A stretch of 64,000 nt of DNA from Rossellomorea sp. AcN35-11 (GTDB taxonomy: Bacteria > Bacillota > Bacilli > Bacillales > Bacillaceae_B). Numbering within the stretch: the stretch's first letter is position 1; each line of letters begins with the position of its first letter. The notes beneath the pieces were generated by a model. It was not told where the DNA came from, did no database searches, and saw only the letters and a list, made by a program, of their open reading frames with translations. The stretch covers positions 558,001-622,000 of the forward strand of contig CP128835.1 in assembly GCA_030388825.1 (NCBI GenBank), written 5' to 3'. This document shows positions 46,501-55,002 of the stretch, piece after piece. The position numbers and the translations under genes are program-made.

Positions 46501-48765
46501 TCAGGTAAAGATCTGATAATCCTTCCATTCTTCAAGGAGTAATGACTGGTATTTCGGAGACAAATACCGGTCATCCATTAATCTGAGAACTCCCGTGTCC
46601 TCCTCTGAACGGATGAGTCTGCCTCCTGATTGAAATACTTTATTCAGGCCTGGGTATACATAGGCATAGTCGAAGCCATTCATCCCTTGTTTTGTAAAGT
46701 AGTCTTTTATTATTTCTTGTTCCCTATTCGGTTTAGGAAGTCCCACCCCTACCAGGATCACACCCTTTAAACGATCTCCTTTAAGGTCGATACCTTCGGA
46801 GAAAATCCCTCCCAAAACGGCAAACCCTATAACAGGCCGCTCTCTGTCAGTCTGATATTGAAGAAGGAATTCCTCTCTTGCTTCTTCTTTCATATTCGCC
46901 TCCTGCATGATGAACTCAGCGTCGATGGAGTCTTGTATCATCCCCTCAAACGCTTCCCTCATATAGGTGTAGGATGAGAAGAAAACAAGATAATTCCCCC
47001 TATGCCCCGTGATGGTTTCTTCAATGGAACGGGTGATGGAGGGGAGGGTTCGATGCCTGTCTTTAAAGCGGGTCGAAATCGGATGAATACCCACCTTCCA
47101 TTGCCGTCTGTCAAATGGTGAAGGAATCAGAAAGCGGTAATCCACTTCACTTCCCCCTAACTGCTGAAAATAATAAGAAAATGGATGAAGGGTGGCTGAG
47201 AAAAATACTGTAGACCGAAAAGGATTCGTCGTTTGTTTGATGAAGGTTGAAGGATCCATGCAGAACAGTTTCACTTCTACTTCATGAGAGCTCTTTGTCA
47301 CCACGAATCGATGCTCATTAGAAAACAAATGGGCAATCCTGACAAATCTTAACGCGTCGAAGTACAATTGAAGAAAACCGTCATTCATATCCCCGTCTGT
47401 TTTCAAGCATTTTTCAGCTTCCTCCACAAACCGCTCCACTGCATGGATTAACTCAGCATCCAGTTCAATCTGTACATCATCCACTTGTTTTTTCAAACGA
47501 AGGAATTCTTTATTAACTGCGACAATGCTTTTCTTTAAAGCTGCATGTTCTGGATACATTTTTTTGATTTCTAAAAAAGAGGATTTATTCAGGGTGGCTG
47601 AATACATTTCCCTTCCCCTTCCCACAAGGTTATGTGCTTCGTCAATGAGGAGAACCGTCTTTTTCTTACTGTCATCGCTCATCCTTTTCAATGAAACCTT
47701 CGGGTCGAAGATATAGTTATAATCACAGATGACACCGTCTACTAAATAGGAAAGGTCAATTGAAAATTCGAAGGGACATACTTGATGCTTCCTGGCATAT
47801 GTTTCGACAATGGGACGTGTCATGGTGGTCTCATGGGTGATGATATCTATGATTGCGCCGTTGATCCGATCATAGTAGCCATTGGCGAATTCGCAATATT
47901 CTTTTTGACAGATCGTCTCTTCCTTAAAGCAGATTTTATCTTTTGCCGTAAGAGTGATGGTTCGTTGCTTCAATCCCCCCTCTTCTAAAAGAAGGATCGC
48001 TTCCTCTGCCACTGTACGTGTAATCGTTTTGGCTGTTACATAAAACCACTTTGTATTTTCTTCCTCCATGGCTTTGATCGTGGGAAACAAGGTTGAAATC
48101 GTCTTCCCCGTTCCCGTCGGTGCATTCGCATACAACGTTTTCGATTCCCCGATGGTTTTATAGACGGCACCAGCGAGTTTTTTCTGTCCTTTTCGATAGG
48201 ATTGGTAAGGAAATGTCAAGGCCGGGATACTCTCTATCCGTTGTTGCTGGTTGGTAAGTAAGAGGGAAGCAAAGGGAGTATACGCTGACAGAGTCTCATC
48301 AACGATGTGCTCAAGCTCTTCTATTGTGTATGTCCGTATGAATGACTTGGTTATCTCAGTTTCAACCTCTATGTACGTGAGCTGCACACTTATATGGGGC
48401 AGGGCCTTTGCTTTGGCTGCAAGGTAAGCATAGCATTCCCCTTGAGCCCAATGGACACGGGATCCTTCCTCGATATGATCTATGCTTCTGGCTGTAGACT
48501 TGATTTCTTCCACGATGACTTGTCCGTCTTCATAATGAATCCCGTCACATCTGCCTTCCATTTGATAGATTATGCCTTCAACACTTCTTTCCCCTTTAAG
48601 GAATACCTCTTTCTCATCGCCTTCCTTGTACTCTTTCTGAAGCTTTTGATGAAGCTTTGTTCCGGTGGACATAGAGGTACGGGCCTGAAATCTGACATCT
48701 ATGCTTCCTTCTTTATACACGAACTCCACTAACTCTCTGATCGAAATCCTGACGGTTATTTCCAC
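46501..48765 (-). CDS. XPD/DinG-type DNA helicase with N-terminal nuclease-like domain
   Basis: 754 residues from the GTG at 48765 (GAGGTGAAAAAGG upstream); the frame is open to 48804. N-terminal PD-(D/E)XK-like region, with GRCDGIHYEDGQVIVEEIKS near 85-105 giving Asp and the EIK pair. Walker A NAPTGTGKTISTLFP near 222, four Cys (KICFKE, TICQKEYC, HQVCPFEF, about 290-350) that fit the XPD Fe-S cluster, DEAH box VLLIDEAHNLVG near 388, and helicase motifs VFFSATL and QSGGRLIRSEED. Probably 5'-3' helicase in DNA repair. Confidence 0.87.
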   Translation of the reverse strand: MEITVRISIRELVEFVYKEGSIDVRFQARTSMSTGTKLHQKLQKEYKEGDEKEVFLKGERSVEGIIYQMEGRCDGIHYEDGQVIVEEIKSTARSIDHIEEGSRVHWAQGECYAYLAAKAKALPHISVQLTYIEVETEITKSFIRTYTIEELEHIVDETLSAYTPFASLLLTNQQQRIESIPALTFPYQSYRKGQKKLAGAVYKTIGESKTLYANAPTGTGKTISTLFPTIKAMEEENTKWFYVTAKTITRTVAEEAILLLEEGGLKQRTITLTAKDKICFKEETICQKEYCEFANGYYDRINGAIIDIITHETTMTRPIVETYARKHQVCPFEFSIDLSYLVDGVICDYNYIFDPKVSLKRMSDDSKKKTVLLIDEAHNLVGRGREMYSATLNKSSFLEIKKMYPEHAALKKSIVAVNKEFLRLKKQVDDVQIELDAELIHAVERFVEEAEKCLKTDGDMNDGFLQLYFDALRFVRIAHLFSNEHRFVVTKSSHEVEVKLFCMDPSTFIKQTTNPFRSTVFFSATLHPFSYYFQQLGGSEVDYRFLIPSPFDRRQWKVGIHPISTRFKDRHRTLPSITRSIEETITGHRGNYLVFFSSYTYMREAFEGMIQDSIDAEFIMQEANMKEEAREEFLLQYQTDRERPVIGFAVLGGIFSEGIDLKGDRLKGVILVGVGLPKPNREQEIIKDYFTKQGMNGFDYAYVYPGLNKVFQSGGRLIRSEEDTGVLRLMDDRYLSPKYQSLLLEEWKDYQIFT

Positions 48766-48864
48766 TACCTTTTTCACCTCGGGCTTTCTCAAACAATTTA
48801 TCATTCTAACTTTTCCATACGAACATATATATTAGACAAGCTTCTTTGAACGGAGGATTCGGTG

Positions 48865-49464
48865 ATGAAAGCAAGATTCATCTTTTACTGTATTGGATTA
48901 CTGACCTTATCATTGGGTGTTTCCCTGATCATAAAGGGAGACTTGGGAGCGGCTCCTTGGGACGCCCTTGCCGTAGGGGAATCTGTCTTGCTCCAGCTCT
49001 CAATCGGCACCTGTATTTTCATCAATGGATGCATTCTCATCTTTATAAACGCATTATTATTAAAAGAATCCATTCAATGGTTAGCGGCCCTGTCGATCTT
49101 TGTCATCGGGATGATGGTTGATTACTGGATCTCCATCGGTCTTAATTCTCTTGAACCGGAAGGACTTTTACAGCAATTGTCTCTAGTATTGACAGGGATC
49201 CTGCTACTCGGGATCGGAATTTCGATTTATCTTCAAGCTAAACTTCCTTCAAGCCCGATGGATACTTTCATGGTGGCGATCCACCGAAGATTCGGTTTGA
49301 ATTTACGCAATGCCCGTTTATTGAATGAAGCCATCGCCATCACATTAGCCATGGTGGTTCATGGTGCAGTCGGGATTGGAACGGTCATAGTTGCGTGTAC
49401 CCTCGGTTTTATCATTCATATCTTCTATCCTATCATGGAACGTATGTACGGGAAATGGAGCTGA
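48865..49464 (+). CDS. YczE/YitT-type membrane protein
   Basis: 199 residues, five membrane segments: FYCIGLLTLSLGVSLIIKGD (residues 7-26), LGAAPWDALAVG right after, and SSPMDTFMVAIHRRFGLNLR near 133. The GAAPWDAL motif is that of YczE. GGAGG before ATG at 48865 (GTG three bases earlier also possible). Role unknown; YczE is linked to antibiotic synthesis in Bacillus. Confidence 0.85.
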   Translation: MKARFIFYCIGLLTLSLGVSLIIKGDLGAAPWDALAVGESVLLQLSIGTCIFINGCILIFINALLLKESIQWLAALSIFVIGMMVDYWISIGLNSLEPEGLLQQLSLVLTGILLLGIGISIYLQAKLPSSPMDTFMVAIHRRFGLNLRNARLLNEAIAITLAMVVHGAVGIGTVIVACTLGFIIHIFYPIMERMYGKWS

Positions 49465-49483
49465 GGTATTTTATGCTCAATAA

Positions 49484-49512
49484 AAAAAACACTTAGTTCT
49501 CCCCTAAGCGTT
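49484..49512. terminator. terminator between the YczE-like gene and the histidine kinase
   Basis: AACACTTAG / CTAAGCGTT with one mismatch, preceded by eight A (minus strand T-run). Overlaps the last codons of the kinase gene. Confidence 0.7.
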
Positions 49513-50814
49513 CAGATTATTTATATATGTGTTATCTAGATTCGAATCAACCCTTGCCACTTTTTCACTGTTCAATGGAAGATCAATTGTAACGATTGTG
49601 CCTTTATTCACGATGCTCGAAAAATGGATATGCCCCCCCATCGCTTCTATGATCCGAAGGGAAACAGAAGTACCTAAGCCAGTACCTTGATCTTTTGTTG
49701 AAAAAAATAACGTTCCCAACCTGTTGATTTGCTCCTTGGTCATCCCTTTTCCTGTGTCTTCCACCGTAATGATCGCCTGGGACCCGGTGACTCTTAGATG
49801 CACGTCTACTTTCCCCTGGGGCGGAGTTGCTTCAATGGCATTCTTGATAATATTGACGAAAGCCTGCTTTAATTTATTCCGGTCGGTTAACATGAATCCA
49901 TCAACCTTGAGGTCCGCTTCAAGGGATACACCGTCTTTGAGTGCATATGCATTCAAAAGAATCGTAACATCCGAGAGAACTTCTTTCACATTTACTTTCT
50001 CCACCTTTTCGAACTCAGGCTTGGCAAAATTCAAGTAATCATTGATAATTTCTTCGGCCCTGCCTAATTCGCTTAACACAATCTTCAAATATTCTTCATG
50101 ATCTCCTTTGACTTGTTTTTTCATCAATTGGAGGAATCCTTTGACGACGGTAAGCGGATTTCGAACTTCATGGGCAATGGATGCAGCAAGTTCTCCAAGT
50201 GTATTGAGCTTTTCTGATTTCAATATTTCTTCCCGAAGCAACTTCTTCTCAATCATCCACTCATTTAATTGAGCAGCGAGTCCTACTCCCAACACTTGAA
50301 TCCCACCAAATATCAGGACGTATATGCCCATCTCCTGATTACCTGAAACAGGAATTCCTGAAATGAAGGCAAACGAAAGCAGGATTACCAACATGACCAA
50401 CGCCGGCCAAAATCCAAGTAAAACGGCAAACGTCACCCGTTTACGAGGAGGAAAAGTCCAGAAGCGGTTTGAAATGAGGAATGGCAGAATCCCAGCTGAA
50501 AACACACTAAAAAACCCAAAAATAAGGGCATCCCCCCCATTAATGATACGGGCGGCAAGAATAAAGATCACCACGATGATCCCTGCTTTTCTTCCTCCAT
50601 ATAACATAGAAAGGACCAATGGTATGTATCGGAAATCCCAATATAACCCGAAGCTTTCATAAGCAAAAATCAAACACATAAATGCAGCTATTCCATGCAA
50701 TACACCTATAAATGTTTGAGACTTCCCTAACTTATGATTCTCAAGGAGGGATGTTTGAATAAGTACAGGAGCCAATATAATCAGCACATGCAATAATAAC
50801 TTCTCGATAATCAT
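49504..50814 (-). CDS. sensor histidine kinase, KinB-like (sporulation kinase type)
   Basis: 436 residues from the ATG at 50814 after GGGAGAC. About six N-terminal membrane segments resembling the LytS/KinB five-TM sensor (ALIFGFFSVFSAGILPFLIS near 100), then the kinase core: H-box SIAHEVRNPLTVVKGFLQLM near 212, N-box NIIKNAIEATPPQG near 318, G1 VEDTGKGM, F-box LFFSTKDQGTGLGTSVSL near 365. No response regulator gene adjacent, as for orphan sporulation kinases feeding Spo0F. Two runs of seven C in this gene keep the frame. Confidence 0.88.
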   Translation of the reverse strand: MIIEKLLLHVLIILAPVLIQTSLLENHKLGKSQTFIGVLHGIAAFMCLIFAYESFGLYWDFRYIPLVLSMLYGGRKAGIIVVIFILAARIINGGDALIFGFFSVFSAGILPFLISNRFWTFPPRKRVTFAVLLGFWPALVMLVILLSFAFISGIPVSGNQEMGIYVLIFGGIQVLGVGLAAQLNEWMIEKKLLREEILKSEKLNTLGELAASIAHEVRNPLTVVKGFLQLMKKQVKGDHEEYLKIVLSELGRAEEIINDYLNFAKPEFEKVEKVNVKEVLSDVTILLNAYALKDGVSLEADLKVDGFMLTDRNKLKQAFVNIIKNAIEATPPQGKVDVHLRVTGSQAIITVEDTGKGMTKEQINRLGTLFFSTKDQGTGLGTSVSLRIIEAMGGHIHFSSIVNKGTIVTIDLPLNSEKVARVDSNLDNTYINNLNA

Positions 50815-50906
50815 CGATATGTCTCCCAAAAATAAGTATTACTTTACTCATACGACATCTTTCTCGAAAATCCTCTATTATTCCGCGTAAAATCTGAAGA
50901 AATGCC

Positions 50907-50947
50907 AAAAAAAGGACAAACCTCGACTCTTTCATCCAGGTTCGTCC
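50907..50947 (-). terminator. terminator after the HTH/F1-beta-like regulator
   Basis: Minus strand GGACGAACCT / AGGTTTGTCC (one G-T pair), 14-base loop, followed by seven T. Confidence 0.85.
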
Positions 50948-50959
50948 CTCAAGGGGGTG

Positions 50960-52009
50960 TTAGTTCAATTTACCTTTGTAGGTTAGTTCTTTTGGTTCTA
51001 GGTGGTTGCAATTTCCCTGAAGTATGCTGTGGATGTCATGGATGGTTTGTTGAATGTGAACGGTTTGGCCTTTTGTTTTTGTAAATTCTTCAGCCACATA
51101 GAATGGCTGGCTTAAGTATGCCTCCAAGCGCTCACCTATCTGAAACAGGTCAAGATCTGCTTCAGGAATTTTATCCTTGCCGATTGTATTCATGAGGACG
51201 CGGATTTCTTTGTACCGTCTCAAGAGTCTCTTCGCCTTCTTATAGGTGTCCGTATGGTTTGCATCAAGGGCATCATCTTCAAGTAATATCGATGTGGACT
51301 GAACTGGGTGGATGGCAGGATAAATGCCCCGGGTCGCCAGATCAATATCGAAATAGCATAAGGTGTCGAGGGGACCGAACGGATCGTCTTCATCTACAGC
51401 TTCTCCACTGTGATCAAATAAGATGGTCGTCATTTCAGGGAATTGCTCGGCTTCAAACTTTTCCCTTAATTCGAACAAGTCTCCTGAAAGAATAAAAGAG
51501 CGGTCAATATATAGCAGGATATTCTCTTTGTTCTCCACAAGTGAAACCTCAGCAAAGGCTTCGTCAATCGTATGACATTCCACATCAACAAAGCCTTTAA
51601 GATCATTAATTCCCGGGTAGGTTTTATCCGGCGTTAACAGTATTGAACTGAAGCCTTTTTCTTTTAATACGTTCGTCATTTCCGCCAGTAAAACAAACTG
51701 ACCGACCTGAGACCTCGCGACGAACCCATTGGTGCCGCCTTGAACGATCGGTGCAAACATGTCAAGCGATTTAATCCCCGTTTCAATCATGGTTAATTTC
51801 CCTCCTTGAATAATTAATTCGTCCAGAGTGCAGTTTGCTAAGTTTGCTAACGTGACCAGGGTCTTTACCTCGGCACGCCCTACAGAAATTTTCCCCGTAC
51901 ATAGATTAGATACTGTTGCGGGCCTTAATCCCACGGTTTTGGCCGCCGAGGTTAAATGAGGTACACGCCGGCGAAGCAATGAAACATTTAACCTTATATT
52001 CTCTTTCAT
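50960..52009 (-). CDS. HTH regulator fused to a degenerate F1-ATPase beta-subunit domain
   Basis: 349 residues. Residues 1-70 are a Cro/CI-type helix-turn-helix (AAKTVGLRPATVSNLCTGKI). The rest follows the F1 beta subunit. ETGIKSLDMFAPIVQGGTNG aligns with [20 protein letters not shown]. The Walker A GGAGVGKT is replaced by ARSQVGQF, with no Lys or Thr. ILLYIDRSF aligns with Walker B VLLFIDNIF, but the catalytic GER Glu is absent. RGIYPAIHPVQSTS matches ELGIYPAVDPLDSTS, and YLSQPFYVAEEFTKTKGQTV matches the beta C-terminal domain. The beta barrel is missing. Strong AAGGAGGGG before the ATG. Ligand and targets unknown; probably autoregulated. Confidence 0.85.
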   Translation of the reverse strand: MKENIRLNVSLLRRRVPHLTSAAKTVGLRPATVSNLCTGKISVGRAEVKTLVTLANLANCTLDELIIQGGKLTMIETGIKSLDMFAPIVQGGTNGFVARSQVGQFVLLAEMTNVLKEKGFSSILLTPDKTYPGINDLKGFVDVECHTIDEAFAEVSLVENKENILLYIDRSFILSGDLFELREKFEAEQFPEMTTILFDHSGEAVDEDDPFGPLDTLCYFDIDLATRGIYPAIHPVQSTSILLEDDALDANHTDTYKKAKRLLRRYKEIRVLMNTIGKDKIPEADLDLFQIGERLEAYLSQPFYVAEEFTKTKGQTVHIQQTIHDIHSILQGNCNHLEPKELTYKGKLN

Positions 52010-52025
52010 GGTAAATATCCCCTCC

Positions 52026-52109
52026 TTACTTTATAGAGTAATTCATTTTACTTTAAAATGCAATATATTTTGTGCTTTAAAACGTAATTTTTTTTACTCT
52101 AAAAAGTAA
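52026..52109. promoter_or_regulatory. four 16-bp inverted-repeat operators upstream of the HTH/F1-beta gene
   Basis: Sites: TTACTTTATAGAGTAA (52026), TTACTTTAAAATGCAA (52048), GTGCTTTAAAACGTAA (52072), TTACTCTAAAAAGTAA (52094). Steps are 22, 24 and 22 bases, about two helical turns, so all lie on one face. The first and the reverse complement of the last differ at one position. The first abuts the ribosome binding site. Confidence 0.75.
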
Positions 52110-52119
52110 CGATATTCCA

Positions 52120-52345
52120 AACTCTTTTTTGCAAATGCTGTTTATTTGCCTCTATCATGCTTACCATTAGCTGGTGCGGGCAACCGATTCCATTCACCAT
52201 CCGGCATTTTTTATACAGGAGTAAGCGGCTGCCTACAAATGACGGTTCAATATAGGTCCTGATTTCCATAATTTGTTGTCCTAAATAGACAAGGTCCTAC
52301 CTATAATAGTAAAAAAATATCTTTCTCATAAAAGGATGACAATTC
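52120..52345. other. spacer between the operator array and the phosphodiesterase gene
   Basis: 226 bases; no gene. TATAAT near 52300 could be the -10 of the plus-strand gene, but no good -35 stands 17 bases before it. GCAAATGC and GGCAT short repeats only. Confidence 0.3.
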
Positions 52346-53299
52346 ATGAAACATGCGAATCTCGAACGATCTAACCCTTCTAAAAAACGGCAGATTAAAA
52401 TCCTCACCTCGGTCATCGCTTCCTTTATGTTGTTTTCTATCTTTGTTTACTGGCTGCCTGTAAGGAAAGTGGACCCTCCTCCTTTCTTACATAAAGAGGC
52501 TGACCTCCCCCTTGTGATTGCCCACCAGGGAGGAAAGCACCTTGCGCCCGGAAACACCATCGAAGCATTTCAAAATGCCGTTGATTTAGGAGTCGACGTG
52601 ATTGAAACGGATATACATATTACAAAGGACGGCCATTTAGTTACCATCCATGATCCCACCGTCGATGCCACAACTGACGGCAGTGGATATGTAAAAGATT
52701 ACACGCTACCGGAGCTTCAGCGGCTCGACGCCGGTTTTACATTCCAGGACCTGGATGGGGAATACTCGTACCGGGGGAAAAATGTGTATATCCCTACTTT
52801 AGAAGAAGTGTTTCAACGTTTCCCGGATATGCGGGTGAACATAGAAATAAAAGATGACAACCCAGGGAACAGGATGGATGATATTGTACAGAAATTAATG
52901 AATCTCATTGCGGAATATGATATGGAAGAAAAAGTCCTCATCGCTTCATTTGATCAGGATATCATCGCTCGATTTGAAAGCTATTCAGATGGGAAAGTAG
53001 CGACCCAAGGAGGGAAACAAGAAGCCCAAAAATTTGTCCACCTTCATAAGCTGTTCCTAAGAAATCTATACGAAACGAAAGTCGATGCTTTTCAACTTCC
53101 CCTTCAGGAAGGAGATATCGACTTAACTGATCCCAATCTCATCAAGGAGGCTCACCGGAAAGGTCTTCATATCCACTACTGGACGATTAATGACAAAGAA
53201 ACCATGGAAGAGCTCGTCAAGAAAGGGGCAGACGGCATCATCACGGATCGTCCTGATATATTATTGGAAGTCCTTCATAAAGGGAAAGGCCCCTTTTGA
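52346..53299 (+). CDS. glycerophosphodiester phosphodiesterase family protein, membrane anchored
   Basis: 317 residues with one N-terminal membrane anchor (ILTSVIASFMLFSIFVYWLP, residues 19-38). GDPD TIM barrel: VIAHQGGKHLAPGNTIEAF near 58, VIETDIHITKDGHLVTIHDP near 84 (metal Glu, Asp and catalytic His), INIEIKDDNPG-type near 165, and IHYWTINDKETMEELVKKGA near 265. Odd: the canonical HRG...PENT is here HQG...PGNT, with both the conserved Arg and Glu replaced. Active-site His and metal ligands remain, so probably active. Confidence 0.86.
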   Translation: MKHANLERSNPSKKRQIKILTSVIASFMLFSIFVYWLPVRKVDPPPFLHKEADLPLVIAHQGGKHLAPGNTIEAFQNAVDLGVDVIETDIHITKDGHLVTIHDPTVDATTDGSGYVKDYTLPELQRLDAGFTFQDLDGEYSYRGKNVYIPTLEEVFQRFPDMRVNIEIKDDNPGNRMDDIVQKLMNLIAEYDMEEKVLIASFDQDIIARFESYSDGKVATQGGKQEAQKFVHLHKLFLRNLYETKVDAFQLPLQEGDIDLTDPNLIKEAHRKGLHIHYWTINDKETMEELVKKGADGIITDRPDILLEVLHKGKGPF

Positions 53300-53432
53300 A
53301 CACCCCATAAAGATTAAATCCTATTGTTCAACAAAAAAATTACAAATATAATGGTATTTATCATACTATTGACCTATATATGTATTTGTCAATGTCTGTT
53401 ACGCTTAACGTAAGTCAAATGACGAAAGAAGA

Positions 53433-53765
53433 ATGAATATGACAGTAAATGTATTTTTAGACGATTACCGCCACTGTCCACAAGGGTACATTCTCGCGAA
53501 AGACATCGATGAATGTATTGACCTTCTTCTCAATTTTTCTATCGCTCATCTTTCATTGGATCATGACTTAGAAAGCAAGACCCGTAATGGATTAATGCTG
53601 GTACATTATATGGTAGAGAAACAGCTGTTTGCAGAACGGATCACGATTCATTCAGCCAACTCTGTTGCAGGAAAAAAAATGTTCAATTATTTAAAAGAGG
53701 CTCAGAATGAATGCAAAATGCCTCAGTCAATCAAAATTTTATTACGGCCTTTACCTCTAAGATGA
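53433..53765 (+). CDS. cyclic-phosphate-processing receiver-like protein (cREC)
   Basis: 110 residues (ATG at 53433, or 53439). Receiver-like fold: NVFLDDYRHCPQGY near residue 6 with the Asp pair, AHLSLDHDLESKTRNGLMLV near 38, and ITIHSANSVAGKKMFNYL near 70. The LDDYR and SLDHDL pattern is that of the cREC domain, thought to act with RNA-repair and cyclic-phosphate systems. No such partner nearby. Weak GAAGAATG ribosome site. Confidence 0.75.
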   Translation: MNMTVNVFLDDYRHCPQGYILAKDIDECIDLLLNFSIAHLSLDHDLESKTRNGLMLVHYMVEKQLFAERITIHSANSVAGKKMFNYLKEAQNECKMPQSIKILLRPLPLR

Positions 53766-53775
53766 GTTATCATAT

Positions 53776-53809
53776 AAAAAAGAACTGTTCCTCGAGCAGT
53801 TCTTTTTTT
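53776..53809. terminator. terminator after the cREC gene
   Basis: AAAAAGAACTG / CAGTTCTTTTTTT stem, nine-base loop. Confidence 0.9.
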
Positions 53810-53882
53810 GTCCTTTATTTTTAATTGGTTTTTTCTTACTTTATAATGATAGGAAGAGCATGTTGAAAAAGAGGGTTGAATC

Positions 53883-54953
53883 ATGGATTTTTTCAAGAAA
53901 TTTCAATTTGTAGGAGGACGGATTGCCAAGACAGGGATTGCGGTCTTTCTAACGGCACTTGTATGCGAGCTTATGGACTGGCCCGCAACCTTTGCCGTCA
54001 TCACAGCCATTGTCACGATCGAGCCTACTGCTGCAAACTCAATCAAGAAAGCATTCATCCGGTTCCCTGCTTCTGCCATAGGAGCATTATTTGCGGTGAT
54101 CATTGCATCTCTTTTTGGAGATCGCCCCATTACATATGCTTTGGTCGCACTGCTCACCATCATCACGTGCCATAAACTTCATTTAAGTGCAGGCATCCTG
54201 GTTGCCACATTAACAGGGATCGCCATGATTCCCACCATACAGGATCATTATGTGGCTACTTTTTTTATCCGCCTTGGGACAACGACGATAGGACTGATTG
54301 TATCAACATTGGTAAACTTGTTGATCCTCCCGCCGAAATACTCGAATACGATTACGGCCAACATTCACAATCTTTACTTTAAAACAGGAAATTTATTAGA
54401 AAAAAGAGGATCTGAGGTCCTTCAGAACCATTCCCTTCACAGGGATACCAAATTCATCTTCAATGATATCCTAAGAGAAATAGATTCGACTGACACCCTG
54501 TGTGAGTATCAAAAAGAAGAGTGGAAGCTTCACCGTTCCAGTCGCCAGGAATTGCGTTACTTTCATTATGAGTATAAAAAGCTTAATCTTTTAAGACAGA
54601 TCCTGTTTCATATCGGCAACTTAATCTATCTCCCCGTTCAGTATACATTCAGTGAGGAAGAGAAAGGTCGTATCTTACACGCGACTCAATCTCTGAAAGC
54701 AATCATGCACCACCCTTCCTTTCACATACCGGAGAAACATTTCACCTTAATGAAAGACTTACTGGATGAATTCTGGGAAGATCACGAGGGCCTTCATACA
54801 AAACCCTTCCAGTCCATGAAGCATCACTTTTCGTGTGAAACGGTCATGTTGTATGAATTGCTGTCCATTCATGATCTTTTAGAGGAGCTCAGTGAAATCC
54901 ATGTGTTGGAAGCTCAGCATCAGACTGTACTGGAAAAAACCTTACACCCTTAG
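53883..54953 (+). CDS. aromatic acid exporter family protein (FUSC/ArAE type)
   Basis: 356 residues. N-terminal half has about five membrane segments of the ArAE_1 type (TGIAVFLTALVCELMDWPAT near 18, AIVTIEPTAANSIKKAFIRF near 42, STLVNLLILPPKYSN near 140), followed by a soluble helical C-terminal domain rich in His and Glu. YqjA-like in Bacillus. Transport substrate unknown. Stands alone. Confidence 0.83.
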   Translation: MDFFKKFQFVGGRIAKTGIAVFLTALVCELMDWPATFAVITAIVTIEPTAANSIKKAFIRFPASAIGALFAVIIASLFGDRPITYALVALLTIITCHKLHLSAGILVATLTGIAMIPTIQDHYVATFFIRLGTTTIGLIVSTLVNLLILPPKYSNTITANIHNLYFKTGNLLEKRGSEVLQNHSLHRDTKFIFNDILREIDSTDTLCEYQKEEWKLHRSSRQELRYFHYEYKKLNLLRQILFHIGNLIYLPVQYTFSEEEKGRILHATQSLKAIMHHPSFHIPEKHFTLMKDLLDEFWEDHEGLHTKPFQSMKHHFSCETVMLYELLSIHDLLEELSEIHVLEAQHQTVLEKTLHP

Positions 54954-54958
54954 GCATT

Positions 54959-54992
54959 TAAAAAAGGTATAGACCGGCATCTATACCTTTTT
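54959..54992. terminator. terminator between the exporter and the acyl-CoA dehydrogenase
   Basis: AAAAAAGGTATAGA / TCTATACCTTTTT stem, short loop, convergent genes. Confidence 0.88.
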
Positions 54993-55002
54993 GCATGAAA
55001 TC

